Shown here: positions 55,895-64,000 of the stretch, piece after piece
Layout of the letters: each line of letters begins with the position of its first letter
Position numbering within the stretch: the first letter of the stretch is position 1
Source of the DNA: Halobacillus locisalis
GTDB lineage: Bacteria; Bacillota; Bacilli; Bacillales; Halobacillaceae
Reading direction: 5' to 3'
NCBI RefSeq assembly: GCF_013694105.1
Contig: NZ_JACEFG010000001.1
Coordinates: 248,001-312,000, forward strand
Length of the DNA stretch: 64,000 nucleotides
Made by a program: the position numbers and the translations under genes
Notes under the pieces: generated by a model
Databases searched by the model: none
Seen by the model: the letters and a program-made list of their open reading frames with translations, nothing else
What the model was told of the DNA's origin: nothing

Positions 55895-57028
55895 ATGGCA
55901 GGTAAGAAACAACAGCCATCACGTTCTAAAGAAAACGAAAACACGAACGATTTGACTCTTGAGCAAGCGAAAGAGCAAGTCTTGGAAATCGGTAAAAAGC
56001 GAGGAGTCCTCGCATATGAAGAGGTAGCCGAGAAACTCTCTAATTTCGAGTTAGACTCTGATCAAATGGACGAATTCTATGAGCACCTCAATGAGCAAGG
56101 GGTAGAAGTCATAGGCGATTCTGAAACAGATCCAAGCATGAAACAGCTGGATAAAGAAGAAGAGTTTGACCTTAATGACTTGAGTGTACCTCCTGGAGTG
56201 AAAATTAATGACCCAGTCCGCATGTACTTGAAAGAGATTGGTCGAGTAAACTTACTTTCTGCTAAAGATGAAATTAGTTTAGCTCAACGAATTGAGAATG
56301 GGGATGAAGAAGCGAAGCGGGATCTTGCTGAAGCCAACTTACGTCTAGTCGTAAGTATCGCAAAACGTTACGTAGGTCGCGGTATGCTGTTCTTGGACTT
56401 GATTCAAGAAGGTAATATGGGATTAATCAAAGCTGTAGAGAAGTTTGATTACCGTAAAGGGTATAAATTCAGTACGTACGCGACTTGGTGGATTAGACAA
56501 GCCATCACTCGTGCGATCGCTGACCAAGCACGTACCATCCGTATCCCTGTTCACATGGTAGAAACCATCAACAAACTCATCCGTGTCCAACGTCAACTAT
56601 TGCAGGATCTAGGTCGCGAACCGACACCAGAAGAGATTGCTCAAGATATGGAATTGACTCCCGACAAAGTTCGAGAGATCTTGAAGATCGCTCAGGAGCC
56701 GGTATCACTTGAAACACCAATAGGTGAGGAAGATGATTCACATTTAGGTGATTTCATCGAGGATCAAGAAGCAACATCTCCTTCTGATCACGCTGCTTAT
56801 GAGCTTCTGAAAGAGCAATTAGAAGATGTTTTAGATACGTTAACCGATCGTGAAGAAAATGTTCTGCGCCTTCGCTTTGGCCTTGATGATGGTCGTACAC
56901 GTACCCTTGAAGAAGTAGGGAAAGTATTCGGGGTTACACGTGAACGTATTCGTCAGATTGAAGCAAAAGCACTGCGTAAACTTAGACACCCGAGCCGAAG
57001 CAAGCGTTTGAAAGATTTCATGGAATAG
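55895..57028 (+). CDS. sigA: Primary sigma factor SigA (RpoD)
   Basis: Housekeeping sigma factor, 377 residues. Region 1.1 occupies about 20-90. Region 1.2/2 includes [21 protein letters not shown] and [29 protein letters not shown] (about 178-206), region 3 [15 protein letters not shown], and region 4.2 [29 protein letters not shown] (about 335-363). AAGGAGGGGG precedes ATG 55895. The promoters annotated in this window fit its -35/-10 preferences. Confidence 0.99.
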   Translation: MAGKKQQPSRSKENENTNDLTLEQAKEQVLEIGKKRGVLAYEEVAEKLSNFELDSDQMDEFYEHLNEQGVEVIGDSETDPSMKQLDKEEEFDLNDLSVPPGVKINDPVRMYLKEIGRVNLLSAKDEISLAQRIENGDEEAKRDLAEANLRLVVSIAKRYVGRGMLFLDLIQEGNMGLIKAVEKFDYRKGYKFSTYATWWIRQAITRAIADQARTIRIPVHMVETINKLIRVQRQLLQDLGREPTPEEIAQDMELTPDKVREILKIAQEPVSLETPIGEEDDSHLGDFIEDQEATSPSDHAAYELLKEQLEDVLDTLTDREENVLRLRFGLDDGRTRTLEEVGKVFGVTRERIRQIEAKALRKLRHPSRSKRLKDFME

Positions 57029-57037
57029 AGACCATTC

Positions 57038-57082
57038 ACTCAGGGTTCATCGTCTAGGTAACGGTGGACCTTGAGTTTTTTT
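57038..57082 (+). terminator. Terminator after sigA
   Basis: Twelve-base stem with mismatches (57038-57049 with 57065-57076) and a T7 tract at 57076-57082. Confidence 0.85.
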
Positions 57083-57173
57083 GTTCATGAAAGCACTTCT
57101 TAGTTGAAGACAATAGAAGGATGCTTGTCTAAAGTGCTTATACGCTGCTAGTGAGATCGGGGGAGTCTTATGT

Positions 57174-57719
57174 ATGGCTGATCAAAGGAAACAAACCATT
57201 GTCAATGAAATTCGATACTGGAAAAAAAATCGATTACTCCCGAGTGAGTATTGTGACTTCTTACTTGCCTTATACACAGAGGGAGAAGGGGAAGCAGTAG
57301 AGGACAATCAGAAGGCTACGAAGTATCGCAAACGCTTACCATGGATTTATCTCTTCCTTGCTTTGAACCTGATTTTGTTACCCCTTTCATTTCTTGTCAT
57401 TTATTTTACTGAAATGGACATCATAATGCAAACAGGGCTTTTGTCGAGTTTTGTAGCTCTCGCTTTGGTTCATTTTTGGCGAATGATGAAAAAGGAATCG
57501 GAGCTTTATCATATTCCTCTTATAGTAGGGTTGCTGATTGCCCTGTTGTTATCGGTTTTAATCATCCATAGTTATTGGCCCAACAACTGGAGTACATACG
57601 GAATCGTAACGAGTCATTGTCTACTTTGGTTATGGATCGGGAGGCGCCTGAGGCTCCCCTATTTACTTATATCAAGCTCTATAGGTATAATAGTAATGTT
57701 GGTGTTTATAGTTCTATAA
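57174..57719 (+). CDS. Unidentified integral membrane protein
   Basis: A 181-residue protein that I cannot name. A soluble N-terminal part (about 1-48) carries NEIRYWKKNRLLPSEYCDFLLALYTEGEG, which looks like a conserved helical motif. After it come about six transmembrane helices in three pairs (about 52-75, 82-98, 113-130, 143-152, 160-181) with a DUF2157-like feel, but I cannot confirm a family. GGGGGAG precedes ATG 57174. It sits alone between the sigA terminator and cccA. Confidence 0.75.
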   Translation: MADQRKQTIVNEIRYWKKNRLLPSEYCDFLLALYTEGEGEAVEDNQKATKYRKRLPWIYLFLALNLILLPLSFLVIYFTEMDIIMQTGLLSSFVALALVHFWRMMKKESELYHIPLIVGLLIALLLSVLIIHSYWPNNWSTYGIVTSHCLLWLWIGRRLRLPYLLISSSIGIIVMLVFIVL

Positions 57720-57828
57720 AAATTCACATCTTAACTCTTTCATAAGTACCGCTTTTCGAGTAGAATAAAAGTAGTCGAACAGACATGCGAATACTTTATT
57801 GAAGGAATACATAAGGAGGATGCAACCA

Positions 57829-58203
57829 ATGAGAAAAAACCCTGTGATTCCATTTGCAATTATTGCAGTGCTAGGTATTGTGGCGATGATCATTGTATCC
57901 GCTGCTGGTATTAATCAGCGTGAAGCCATTCAGAACCAAGAAGAAAACGGTGGAGAACAACAAGAGGAATCAGGTGAAACAGCAAGTGGCAGTCCGGAAG
58001 AAATGTTCCAGTCTAAGTGTGCTAGCTGTCACGGCGGTAACTTAGAAGGTGGCGTAGGTCCGAACCTTACTGATGTAGGAAGCCGCTACTCTGTTGAAGA
58101 AATTCAGGACATTATCGTAAACGGTAAAGGAAGCATGCCGCCTGGTTTATATACAGGTGAACAAGCTACACAACTTGCTGAATGGTTGGCAGAGAAAAAA
58201 TAA
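57829..58203 (+). CDS. cccA: Cytochrome c-550 (membrane-anchored)
   Basis: A small c-type cytochrome of the respiratory chain, 124 residues. One N-terminal transmembrane helix (about 6-26) anchors it; an acidic, glutamine/glutamate-rich linker leads to a haem domain with CASCH at about 64-68 and the axial methionine in GSMPPG (about 101-106). AAGGAGGATG precedes ATG 57829; the longer frame from 57799 is rejected. It has the same place after sigA in B. subtilis. Confidence 0.96.
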   Translation: MRKNPVIPFAIIAVLGIVAMIIVSAAGINQREAIQNQEENGGEQQEESGETASGSPEEMFQSKCASCHGGNLEGGVGPNLTDVGSRYSVEEIQDIIVNGKGSMPPGLYTGEQATQLAEWLAEKK

Positions 58204-58217
58204 GTGAAACCCGGAGG

Positions 58218-58255
58218 AAAGCTTTCTGTATCTTAATCAGAAAGCTTTTCTTTTT
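58218..58255 (+). terminator. Terminator after cccA
   Basis: Eleven-base-pair perfect stem (58218-58228 with 58238-58248), nine-base loop, T-rich tail. Confidence 0.9.
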
Positions 58256-58281
58256 ACGTTAGCGCTAAGGAGAGATTCAAC

Positions 58282-58989
58282 ATGAACGTAAACCAATTGT
58301 CTAAACGGCTAGAGAAAGTGGCGGATTATTTACCAGAAGGTGCTTATTTCGCTGACATTGGGTCTGATCATGCGTATCTACCATGTTACGTTTGTCTGAA
58401 TGACCCAACAGCTAAAGCGGTTGCTGGCGAGGTGAATCAAGGTCCATTAGACAGTGCTAGAGAAGAAGTGGCTTCGCATCAATTACAAAATAGGATTGAT
58501 ACTAGGCTTGGAAACGGGCTTGCTGTCCTCGAAAAAGATGAGGTCAATCAAGTGACGGTCGCGGGAATGGGTGGACCTCTGATCCGAGATATTTTAGAAC
58601 AAGGGAAAGATAAGCTCACTTCGGTTAACCGGATTATAGTCCAACCGAACATTGATGCACGCTCCTTGCGACGATGGTTCATTAATAATAAGTACAAGCT
58701 GTGTGCAGAAGAAATCCTAGAAGAGAATGGACATATCTATGAGGTCCTTGTAGCTGAACCAGGAAACCCTGGTGAGCCTTACTCAGAGGGACAGCTGGAG
58801 AAAGAACTTTGGCTTGGACCTTATTTACTTCAAACGAACAGTGCCGTGTTTCAGAAGAAATGGCGAGAGGAACTAGGAAAGAAACAGTATGTGCTAGGGC
58901 AAATTATGCAAGCAGCAACACCGGATGAGGAAAAGGTGAAGCAAATCCAAAGTGATATCGATATGTTGAAGGAGGTTGTTCAATCATGA
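58282..58989 (+). CDS. trmK: tRNA (adenine-22-N1)-methyltransferase TrmK
   Basis: Makes m1A at position 22 of tRNA, 235 residues. Motif I FADIGSDHAYLPCYV (about 22-36), AVAGEVNQGPLDSARE (about 46-61) and the catalytic region VAGMGGPLIRDIL (about 95-107) are typical of TrmK/YqfN. AAGGAGAGA precedes ATG 58282. Its stop overlaps the yqfO start as ATGA. Confidence 0.96.
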   Translation: MNVNQLSKRLEKVADYLPEGAYFADIGSDHAYLPCYVCLNDPTAKAVAGEVNQGPLDSAREEVASHQLQNRIDTRLGNGLAVLEKDEVNQVTVAGMGGPLIRDILEQGKDKLTSVNRIIVQPNIDARSLRRWFINNKYKLCAEEILEENGHIYEVLVAEPGNPGEPYSEGQLEKELWLGPYLLQTNSAVFQKKWREELGKKQYVLGQIMQAATPDEEKVKQIQSDIDMLKEVVQS

Positions 58990-60104
58990 GCCATTCGATG
59001 ACGGTAAAAGATATTATTCACACTTTTGAGCAATGGTCGCCGAAGCACTTAGCGTACGACTGGGATAATGTGGGGCTACAAGTAGGAAGCATGAACAAAC
59101 CAGTCAACAAGGTGATGGTTGCCTTAGATGTGCTGGAAAACGTCGTTGACGAAGCTGTTGAGAAGAAAGTCGATCTCATTATCGCTCATCATCCATTGTT
59201 ATTTGTAAAATTGAAGCAGATCAATTTAGATTCCCCTAAAGGACGGATCGTGAAAAAATTGATTCAGCACGACATTACCGTTTATGCAGCACATACCAAT
59301 CTGGATGTCGCTAAAGGCGGTGTGAATGATGTGATGGCTGAAAAAATCGGGTTGAAACAAACAAAACCTCTCATTCCACATACGGAGGACGAGCTTGTTA
59401 AACTTGTCGTCTTCGTACCAAATGATCATGTGGAGCAGCTGAGAAATGCGATTAGTGAGGCGGGAGCCGGGCATATCGGCAACTACAGTCACTGCACGTA
59501 TCAGGTTTCCGGAGAAGGTACTTTTATGCCTGAGAAAGGTACATCCCCTTTCATAGGCGAACATGACAAGTTAGAGAAGGTAGAGGAAAAACGGATTGAG
59601 ACCATTGTTCCTAAGTCAAGGCTTTCTAAAGTATTACAGGCGATGAAGAATGTTCACCCATATGAAGAGGTCGCTTACGATCTTTATCCCTTAGTCAACG
59701 AAGGTGAGACACTGGGTGTGGGTCGTGTAGGTCTCTTGGAACAACCGATGAAGCTAGGAGAGCTGAATGAATTCGTTAAACTTCAATACGACGTTCCGGC
59801 CGTACGTTTCACAGGAGATCCTGAAAAGCAGATTAAAAAAGTAGCCTTACTCGGCGGAAGCGGAGAAGACTACATTCATCAAGCTAAACGAAGTGGAGCA
59901 GACGTCTATATCACGGGAGATATGACTTTCCATATGGCTCAGGATGCTGATGCTATGGGGCTTGCTCTTATTGATCCGGGCCATTATGTAGAAAAAGTCA
60001 TATGCCCGACGATTGCGGAGTATTTAGAGGTGAACTGTAATCAGCATCACGACTTGACAATCTTGCTGTCCGAATCCCATACAGAGCCTTTTACATTCGG
60101 CTAA
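58986..60104 (+). CDS. yqfO: Nif3-like dinuclear metal protein YqfO (GTP cyclohydrolase I type 2 family)
   Basis: A 372-residue Nif3-family protein. The metal-binding ends are LIIAHHPLLF (about 60-69) and AAHTNLDVAKGGVND near 100-114, with the C-terminal ITGDMTFHMAQDAD (about 317-330) and DPGHYVEK. A middle insertion domain (about 130-235) contains YEEVAYDLYPL, as in Bacillus YqfO. The physiological reaction is not firmly established. ATGA overlap with trmK suggests coupling. Confidence 0.94.
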   Translation: MSHSMTVKDIIHTFEQWSPKHLAYDWDNVGLQVGSMNKPVNKVMVALDVLENVVDEAVEKKVDLIIAHHPLLFVKLKQINLDSPKGRIVKKLIQHDITVYAAHTNLDVAKGGVNDVMAEKIGLKQTKPLIPHTEDELVKLVVFVPNDHVEQLRNAISEAGAGHIGNYSHCTYQVSGEGTFMPEKGTSPFIGEHDKLEKVEEKRIETIVPKSRLSKVLQAMKNVHPYEEVAYDLYPLVNEGETLGVGRVGLLEQPMKLGELNEFVKLQYDVPAVRFTGDPEKQIKKVALLGGSGEDYIHQAKRSGADVYITGDMTFHMAQDADAMGLALIDPGHYVEKVICPTIAEYLEVNCNQHHDLTILLSESHTEPFTFG

Positions 60105-60120
60105 TGTGCTGTAGAAACAA

Positions 60121-60160
60121 AAAAGAGAAGGGTCCTTAAATTAAGGATCCTTCTCTTTTT
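60121..60160. terminator. Bidirectional terminator between yqfO and ispH
   Basis: A long palindromic stem (about 18 bp with one mismatch; 60121-60139 with 60141-60160) with A- and T-runs at the ends, shared by convergent genes. Confidence 0.92.
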
Positions 60161-60179
60161 AAGTGTTTGACTGTGTAAA

Positions 60180-61136
60180 TTATCTTTTGACCTTCTTTTT
60201 AGCGTGAATCTTAGGTAGAATTTTTTTCTGTTCGACTTTAGATTCGCGAATCCAAGTGACTTCATCATCGTGGTCGAATTGTTCGATGAATTTAATCACT
60301 TCTTTGGTGATTGGAGTTGGAGTGGAGGCACCAGCTGTTACGGCCACAGTCTCGACTCCTTCTAACCATTCAAGATCAATCTCCGTGACGTCTGCAATTC
60401 GATACGCCGTTGTACCAGCTTTTTCTTTCGATACTTGGGCTAAGCGATTCGAGTTGTTACTCTTCGGATCGCCAACCACAAGGGTTAAGTCCGCTTTGCC
60501 GGCTTGTTCTGAAACGGCTTCTTGTCGGACTTGTGTGGCCATGCAGATTTCTTGTTGTTTTTCGAGTTGAGGGTACTTTTCTTTCGCGCGTTCCATGACA
60601 TCATACACATCCCACTGACTCATCGTTGTTTGATTAGTAATCATCAGCTTCTCATGATCGAGTTCTAATGCGTCGACGTCTTCTTCTGTCTGCACGAGGT
60701 GCACTTTCCCAGGGGCTACTCCCATGGCTCCTTCGGGTTCAGGATGTCCGTGTTTCCCGACATAAATAATCTCGAACCCTTCTTCGACTTTCTTCCGGAT
60801 CAGGTTGTGCGTATTGGTAACGTCCGGGCATGTGGCATCCAAGGTCATAAGTCCTTTCGCCTTCGCACGCTCTTTGACTTCTGGAGATACGCCGTGCGCG
60901 GTGAAAATGACCGTTCCGTCGTTGATTCCTTCTAGTAAATCCATGCGATTGTTTCCGTCTACTGTAATAATTCCTTCTTTTTCAAACGCATCCGTTACAT
61001 GTTTGTTGTGTACAATCATACCTAAAATATATATCGGTCGTGGTAGATTGGGATCCTTAGCTGCATTTTGAGCGATGACCATAGCATCTACAACGCCGTA
61101 GCAATAACCGCGAGGGGCGATTTTAATGACTTCCAT
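60180..61136 (-). CDS. ispH: 4-hydroxy-3-methylbut-2-enyl diphosphate reductase
   Basis: Last enzyme of the MEP isoprenoid pathway, making IPP and DMAPP; an iron-sulfur enzyme of 318 residues. The cluster cysteines are in [12 protein letters not shown] (Cys 12), [11 protein letters not shown] (about Cys 103) and the region ending [10 protein letters not shown]. Substrate residues are [16 protein letters not shown], and [11 protein letters not shown] (about 223-233). GAGGAGG precedes the ATG at 61136. It is monocistronic and divergent from cshB. Confidence 0.97.
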   Translation of the reverse strand: MEVIKIAPRGYCYGVVDAMVIAQNAAKDPNLPRPIYILGMIVHNKHVTDAFEKEGIITVDGNNRMDLLEGINDGTVIFTAHGVSPEVKERAKAKGLMTLDATCPDVTNTHNLIRKKVEEGFEIIYVGKHGHPEPEGAMGVAPGKVHLVQTEEDVDALELDHEKLMITNQTTMSQWDVYDVMERAKEKYPQLEKQQEICMATQVRQEAVSEQAGKADLTLVVGDPKSNNSNRLAQVSKEKAGTTAYRIADVTEIDLEWLEGVETVAVTAGASTPTPITKEVIKFIEQFDHDDEVTWIRESKVEQKKILPKIHAKKKVKR

Positions 61137-61186
61137 TATGAGACGTCCTCCTCTATATCCATTCCATTTGAATAACTTCCCCTTTT

Positions 61187-61215
61187 ATTATAAAGGGTAA
61201 AGAGGAAGATGACAA
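61187..61215 (-). promoter_or_regulatory. Sigma-A promoter of ispH
   Basis: On the minus strand TTGTCA (61210-61215), 17-bp spacer, perfect TATAAT (61187-61192), 51 bp before the ispH start. Confidence 0.8.
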
Positions 61216-61242
61216 AGAATCTCCCTATAATCCTAACGTTGT

Positions 61243-61272
61243 CGTGCATTTCTATCGCACGTCTATTATAAT
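61243..61272 (+). promoter_or_regulatory. Probable cshB promoter with inverted repeat
   Basis: A perfect TATAAT at 61267-61272 lies 35 bp before cshB. The -35 region (GTGCAT at 61244-61249 with 17 bp spacing) is poor. The arms CGTGC (61243-61247) and GCACG (61257-61261) flank the spacer and could be a regulatory site. Confidence 0.5.
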
Positions 61273-61306
61273 GGGGAAGGAACAATAATATTAAAGGAGC
61301 ACGTCT

Positions 61307-62632
61307 ATGAGTCAACACACATTCGAACAATATGCCATCAGTCCAGCCGTCAGTAAAATCGTTGAGGGACTTGGCTTTAAACAACCGACGCCTATTCAGC
61401 AACAGGTGCTACCTGCAGCCCTGCGCGGTGAAAGTTTAATTGGGCAGTCACATACAGGTTCTGGTAAAACCCATGCCTATCTACTTTCTCTGTTATCACA
61501 GTTAGATGAGAACATTGAGGATGTACAATTTGTCGTAACCGCCCCTACACGGGAACTAGCGATCCAAATTCATGAAGAAGTGAAAAAGGCGATTCAAATT
61601 GCTGGAAAAGACCAAGTTTGGCTTTCTAAACTATTGATTGGTGGAACGGACAAACAAAAAATGGTCGACAAGCTCTCTTCAACACCTCCCCATATTGTAG
61701 TAGGAACACCTGGGCGTATTTTAGATATGGTCAAAGAAGAAGCGATTGATCTGTATAAGGCCAAAGCCTTCGTATTAGATGAAGCCGACTTGATGCTTGA
61801 TCTAGGTTTTATTGAAGACGTCGACCAAATATTAGTGCGAATGGATCAGGAAGTTCAAATGCTTGTTTTTTCAGCTACGATTCCAGAGCGTTTGCAGCCT
61901 TTTCTAAAGAAATATTTAACAAACCCGACTCATATACAAATTGAGGATGAAAAACCATCTCCAGAGTCCATGGAACACCGCCTTGTCCCATTACGACATA
62001 AGGACCCGGCCGACATTATCATGGATATTACGAAAGTTATTCAGCCATATTTAGCCATTATTTTCACGAACGGAAAAGAGCATGCTGATCAATTGGCCGA
62101 TGATTTATTAAGTCGTGGGCTGAAAGTCGGCATCCTCCATGGTGGGTTGTCACCGCGTGAAAGAAAGCGGATGTTAAAAGAACTGCAAAGCTTGCGCTAT
62201 CAATACATTGTAGCGACAGATCTTGCTTCAAGAGGGATTGATATTCAAGGCGTGAGTCATGTCATCAATGCACAAATGCCAAAAGAAGAAGAGTTTTACA
62301 TTCACCGTGTAGGAAGAACAGCTCGAGCGGGAATGCAAGGAACAGCCATCAACTTATATAAAGATTCTGATCTTCCATTGATTCAAAAGCTAGAGAAAAA
62401 AGGGCTGTCCTTCAACTTTTTTGAAGTGAAAAACGGTGAGTGGAGAGAGGTCAAATCGTATAACGAGCGTCAAGTAAGAGAGCGACCGCAATCAGACCTT
62501 GAGAAACAGGCAAGAAGTATGGTTCGGAAACCTAAAAAGGTCAAACCCGGCTATAAGAAAAAGATGAAACAGCAGGCAGAAAAGAATTTAAAAGGATTAA
62601 AGCGTGACCAATACCGAAAAAAGAAAAAATAA
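61307..62632 (+). CDS. cshB: DEAD-box RNA helicase CshB
   Basis: ATP-dependent RNA helicase for cold-shock and ribosome-related RNA remodelling, 441 residues, near the 438 of B. subtilis CshB. Q motif (FKQPTPIQQQVLPAAL, about 24-39), Walker A SHTGSGKTHAY (about 48-58), APTRELAIQ, the DEAD box VLDEADLMLDLG (about 150-161), SAT, then HRVGRTARAG (about 335-344). The C-terminal tail is strongly basic. AAAGGAGC precedes ATG 61307. Confidence 0.96.
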   Translation: MSQHTFEQYAISPAVSKIVEGLGFKQPTPIQQQVLPAALRGESLIGQSHTGSGKTHAYLLSLLSQLDENIEDVQFVVTAPTRELAIQIHEEVKKAIQIAGKDQVWLSKLLIGGTDKQKMVDKLSSTPPHIVVGTPGRILDMVKEEAIDLYKAKAFVLDEADLMLDLGFIEDVDQILVRMDQEVQMLVFSATIPERLQPFLKKYLTNPTHIQIEDEKPSPESMEHRLVPLRHKDPADIIMDITKVIQPYLAIIFTNGKEHADQLADDLLSRGLKVGILHGGLSPRERKRMLKELQSLRYQYIVATDLASRGIDIQGVSHVINAQMPKEEEFYIHRVGRTARAGMQGTAINLYKDSDLPLIQKLEKKGLSFNFFEVKNGEWREVKSYNERQVRERPQSDLEKQARSMVRKPKKVKPGYKKKMKQQAEKNLKGLKRDQYRKKKK

Positions 62633-62644
62633 GGTAGGGATTCG

Positions 62645-63538
62645 ATGTTGAAAATTGGTTCTCATGTCTCGATGAAAGGCAAAAAAATGTTGCTTGGAGC
62701 AAGTGAAGAAGCCGCATCCTATGGCTCGAATACGTTCATGATTTACACAGGTGCCCCGCAGAATACGCGTCGCCGTGCAATTGAAGAGTTGAATATTGAT
62801 GCCGGACAAGAACATATGAAGGCGAATGGAATCACAGATATCGTCGTTCACGCTCCTTATATTATTAATATCGGAAATACGACCAAACCAGAAACCTTTC
62901 AGCTGGGCGTCGACTTCCTAAGAAGTGAAATTGAACGTACAGAGGCGTTAGGTGCCCGTCAAATCGTATTGCATCCTGGTTCCCACGTTGGACAAGGTGT
63001 AGATAAAGGACTACCGAAGATCATTGAAGGTTTGAATGAAGTTTTGCATAAAGACCAAAACGTACAAATTGCTTTAGAGACGATGGCTGGAAAAGGATCC
63101 GAAATCGGAAGAAGCTTTGATGAACTAGCTCAAATTATTGATGGTGTAACAATGAATGATAAGCTATCTGTTTGTATGGATACGTGTCACATCCATGATG
63201 CAGGATACAACGTAGTAGAAGACTTTGATGGCGTTCTAGACGAATTCGACCGAATTGTTGGATTAGATCGTTTAAAGGTGATGCACGTAAACGACAGTAA
63301 AAATATTCAAGGTGCTGCCAAAGACCGTCATGAAAATATCGGATTCGGTCATATCGGATTTGATGCTTTGCATAAAGTGATTCATCATCCAAGCCTCAAG
63401 GAACTACCGAAGATTCTTGAAACACCTTATGTTGGTGAAGATAAGAAGAACAAAAAGCCTCCGTATAGGTTTGAGATTGATATGGTCAAAGAGGGGACAT
63501 TTGACGAGAACCTCAAAGAAAAAATCATGGAACAATAA
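62645..63538 (+). CDS. nfo: Endonuclease IV (Nfo, YqfS)
   Basis: AP endonuclease that cuts abasic sites in base-excision repair; expressed in spores of B. subtilis. The 297-residue TIM barrel has three-zinc ligands in [12 protein letters not shown] (about 67-78), [10 protein letters not shown] (about 109-118), [11 protein letters not shown] (about 141-151), [12 protein letters not shown] (about 179-190), HVNDSKN and [11 protein letters not shown]. It follows cshB by 12 nt; GTAGGGAT precedes ATG 62645. Confidence 0.97.
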   Translation: MLKIGSHVSMKGKKMLLGASEEAASYGSNTFMIYTGAPQNTRRRAIEELNIDAGQEHMKANGITDIVVHAPYIINIGNTTKPETFQLGVDFLRSEIERTEALGARQIVLHPGSHVGQGVDKGLPKIIEGLNEVLHKDQNVQIALETMAGKGSEIGRSFDELAQIIDGVTMNDKLSVCMDTCHIHDAGYNVVEDFDGVLDEFDRIVGLDRLKVMHVNDSKNIQGAAKDRHENIGFGHIGFDALHKVIHHPSLKELPKILETPYVGEDKKNKKPPYRFEIDMVKEGTFDENLKEKIMEQ

Positions 63539-63540
63539 GA

Positions 63541-63577
63541 AAACGCGCACAGCCTTTTGGTTGTGCGCGTTTTTTTC
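63541..63577 (+). terminator. Terminator after nfo
   Basis: GC-rich stem (63543-63551 with 63562-63570), ten-base loop that can extend the pairing, and T7. Confidence 0.92.
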
Positions 63578-63633
63578 GGAATAAAGTTCAATGTACTGGT
63601 GGAATGTTTTTTGAATCTTATAAGTATTAGTTT

Positions 63634-63918
63634 TTACTTCAACCAGTGAGAAACGCCATATTCGTTTGCCAATTTGACGAGTAATTTATGCACGGATCTT
63701 GCTGTATCTTTCGATGTCAGTGATGCTAATTTCTTGAACATTTTTTTGCGTCCATCAGGGTCGAAAGGATTTTCTTTATTTTTTTTCAAAGCTTTCACAA
63801 CGGCTTCAGCTTCGGACTTCGAGACGGATATATTGTATTTTTTACTATATTCCAATACTTCTTTGACGGTTAACTCCCTTAACTTTTGGGTAATGAACTG
63901 TTGTGCCATATTTTTCAT
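63634..63918 (-). CDS. yqfT: YqfT-like protein (DUF2624)
   Basis: A 94-residue charged, helical protein. FITQKLRELTVKEVLEYSKKYNI (about 8-30), then ISVSKSEAEAVVKALKKNKENPFD (about 30-53), resemble the DUF2624 family, to which B. subtilis YqfT belongs; nfo-yqfT neighbourhood is also conserved. Function unknown. GGAGGGAT lies 11 nt before the ATG at 63918; a second ATG at 63909 is further away. Confidence 0.75.
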   Translation of the reverse strand: MKNMAQQFITQKLRELTVKEVLEYSKKYNISVSKSEAEAVVKALKKNKENPFDPDGRKKMFKKLASLTSKDTARSVHKLLVKLANEYGVSHWLK

Positions 63919-64000
63919 AGGTCTATTATCCCTCCGTGATTCAATGTCTTTACAACATATGAATTGGGAGAAGATAATGTGTTTTTAAAAAATTATGTCT

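Noticed and set aside
60256-61071. Several + strand ORFs opposite ispH
   Set aside because: They are shadows of the ispH gene, which is complete with all iron-sulfur cysteines.

Overview
The window is a stretch of conserved chromosome from a spore-forming, low-GC Gram-positive bacterium of the family Bacillaceae. Gene order follows the Bacillus subtilis yrrM-to-yqfT region closely, so I name most genes by family and position. The sporulation genes (sigK, gpr, spoIIP, yqfC, yqfD), a competence operon (comEA-EB-EC), an intact CIRCE-controlled hrcA operon and a large Mrp-type Na+/H+ antiporter operon point to a halotolerant or halophilic bacillus such as Halobacillus, Pontibacillus or Virgibacillus. 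The genus is an inference, not a measurement. I found no tRNA, rRNA, CRISPR array, prophage or intact transposase gene.

Layout. 1-4080 (+): end of mltG, then trmR, udk, greA, yrrS, mtnN, yrhC. 4113-10899 (-): uninterrupted sigK, a six-gene Mrp operon (A, C, D, E, F, G, without B), and sda with upstream DnaA boxes. 11250-16380 (+): ribosome-assembly, NAD and shikimate operon yqeG-yqeH-aroE-yhbY-nadD-yqeK-rsfS-yqeM. 16471-20985: comER (-), comEA-EB-EC (+), yqzM (-). 21240-28591: holA, rpsT (-), gpr, spoIIP, yqxA, lepA, hemW. 28600-35382: hrcA-grpE-dnaK-dnaJ-prmA-rsmE. 35400-43114: deoC, a flavin-reductase-family gene, rpsU-yqeY, a sigma-W-type promoter driving nfeD-floA-yqfB, yqfC-yqfD-phoH. 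43115-48497: a GC-rich repeat, a frameshifted pgpH, ybeY, dgkA, a structured repeat-like element in the place of cdd, era, yqzL, recO. 48500-53360: T-box-controlled glyQ-glyS, ccpN, ppsR. 53400-57082: yqxD, dnaG, sigA. 57170-64000: a membrane protein, cccA, trmK, yqfO, ispH (-), cshB, nfo, yqfT (-).

How the genes work together. Most encode core machinery: 30S assembly (yqeH, era, ybeY, rsfS), replication (holA, dnaG, and sda, which blocks sporulation when replication is disturbed), protein folding (hrcA regulon), the housekeeping and late mother-cell sigma factors, and carbon-flow control (ccpN-ppsR).

What stands out are departures from this conserved plan. pgpH (c-di-AMP phosphodiesterase) is broken by an apparent 2-nt loss in a TG repeat. 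Mrp lacks mrpB. Two non-coding, highly structured repeat-like elements occupy intergenic spaces. A perfect 21-bp palindrome precedes prmA. Several neighbours expected from B. subtilis (trhP1/P2, mccA/B, mtaB, cdd) are absent. I see no clear unknown multi-gene defence or metabolic system here; the best novelty candidates are the element at 46392-46550 and the leader regions.
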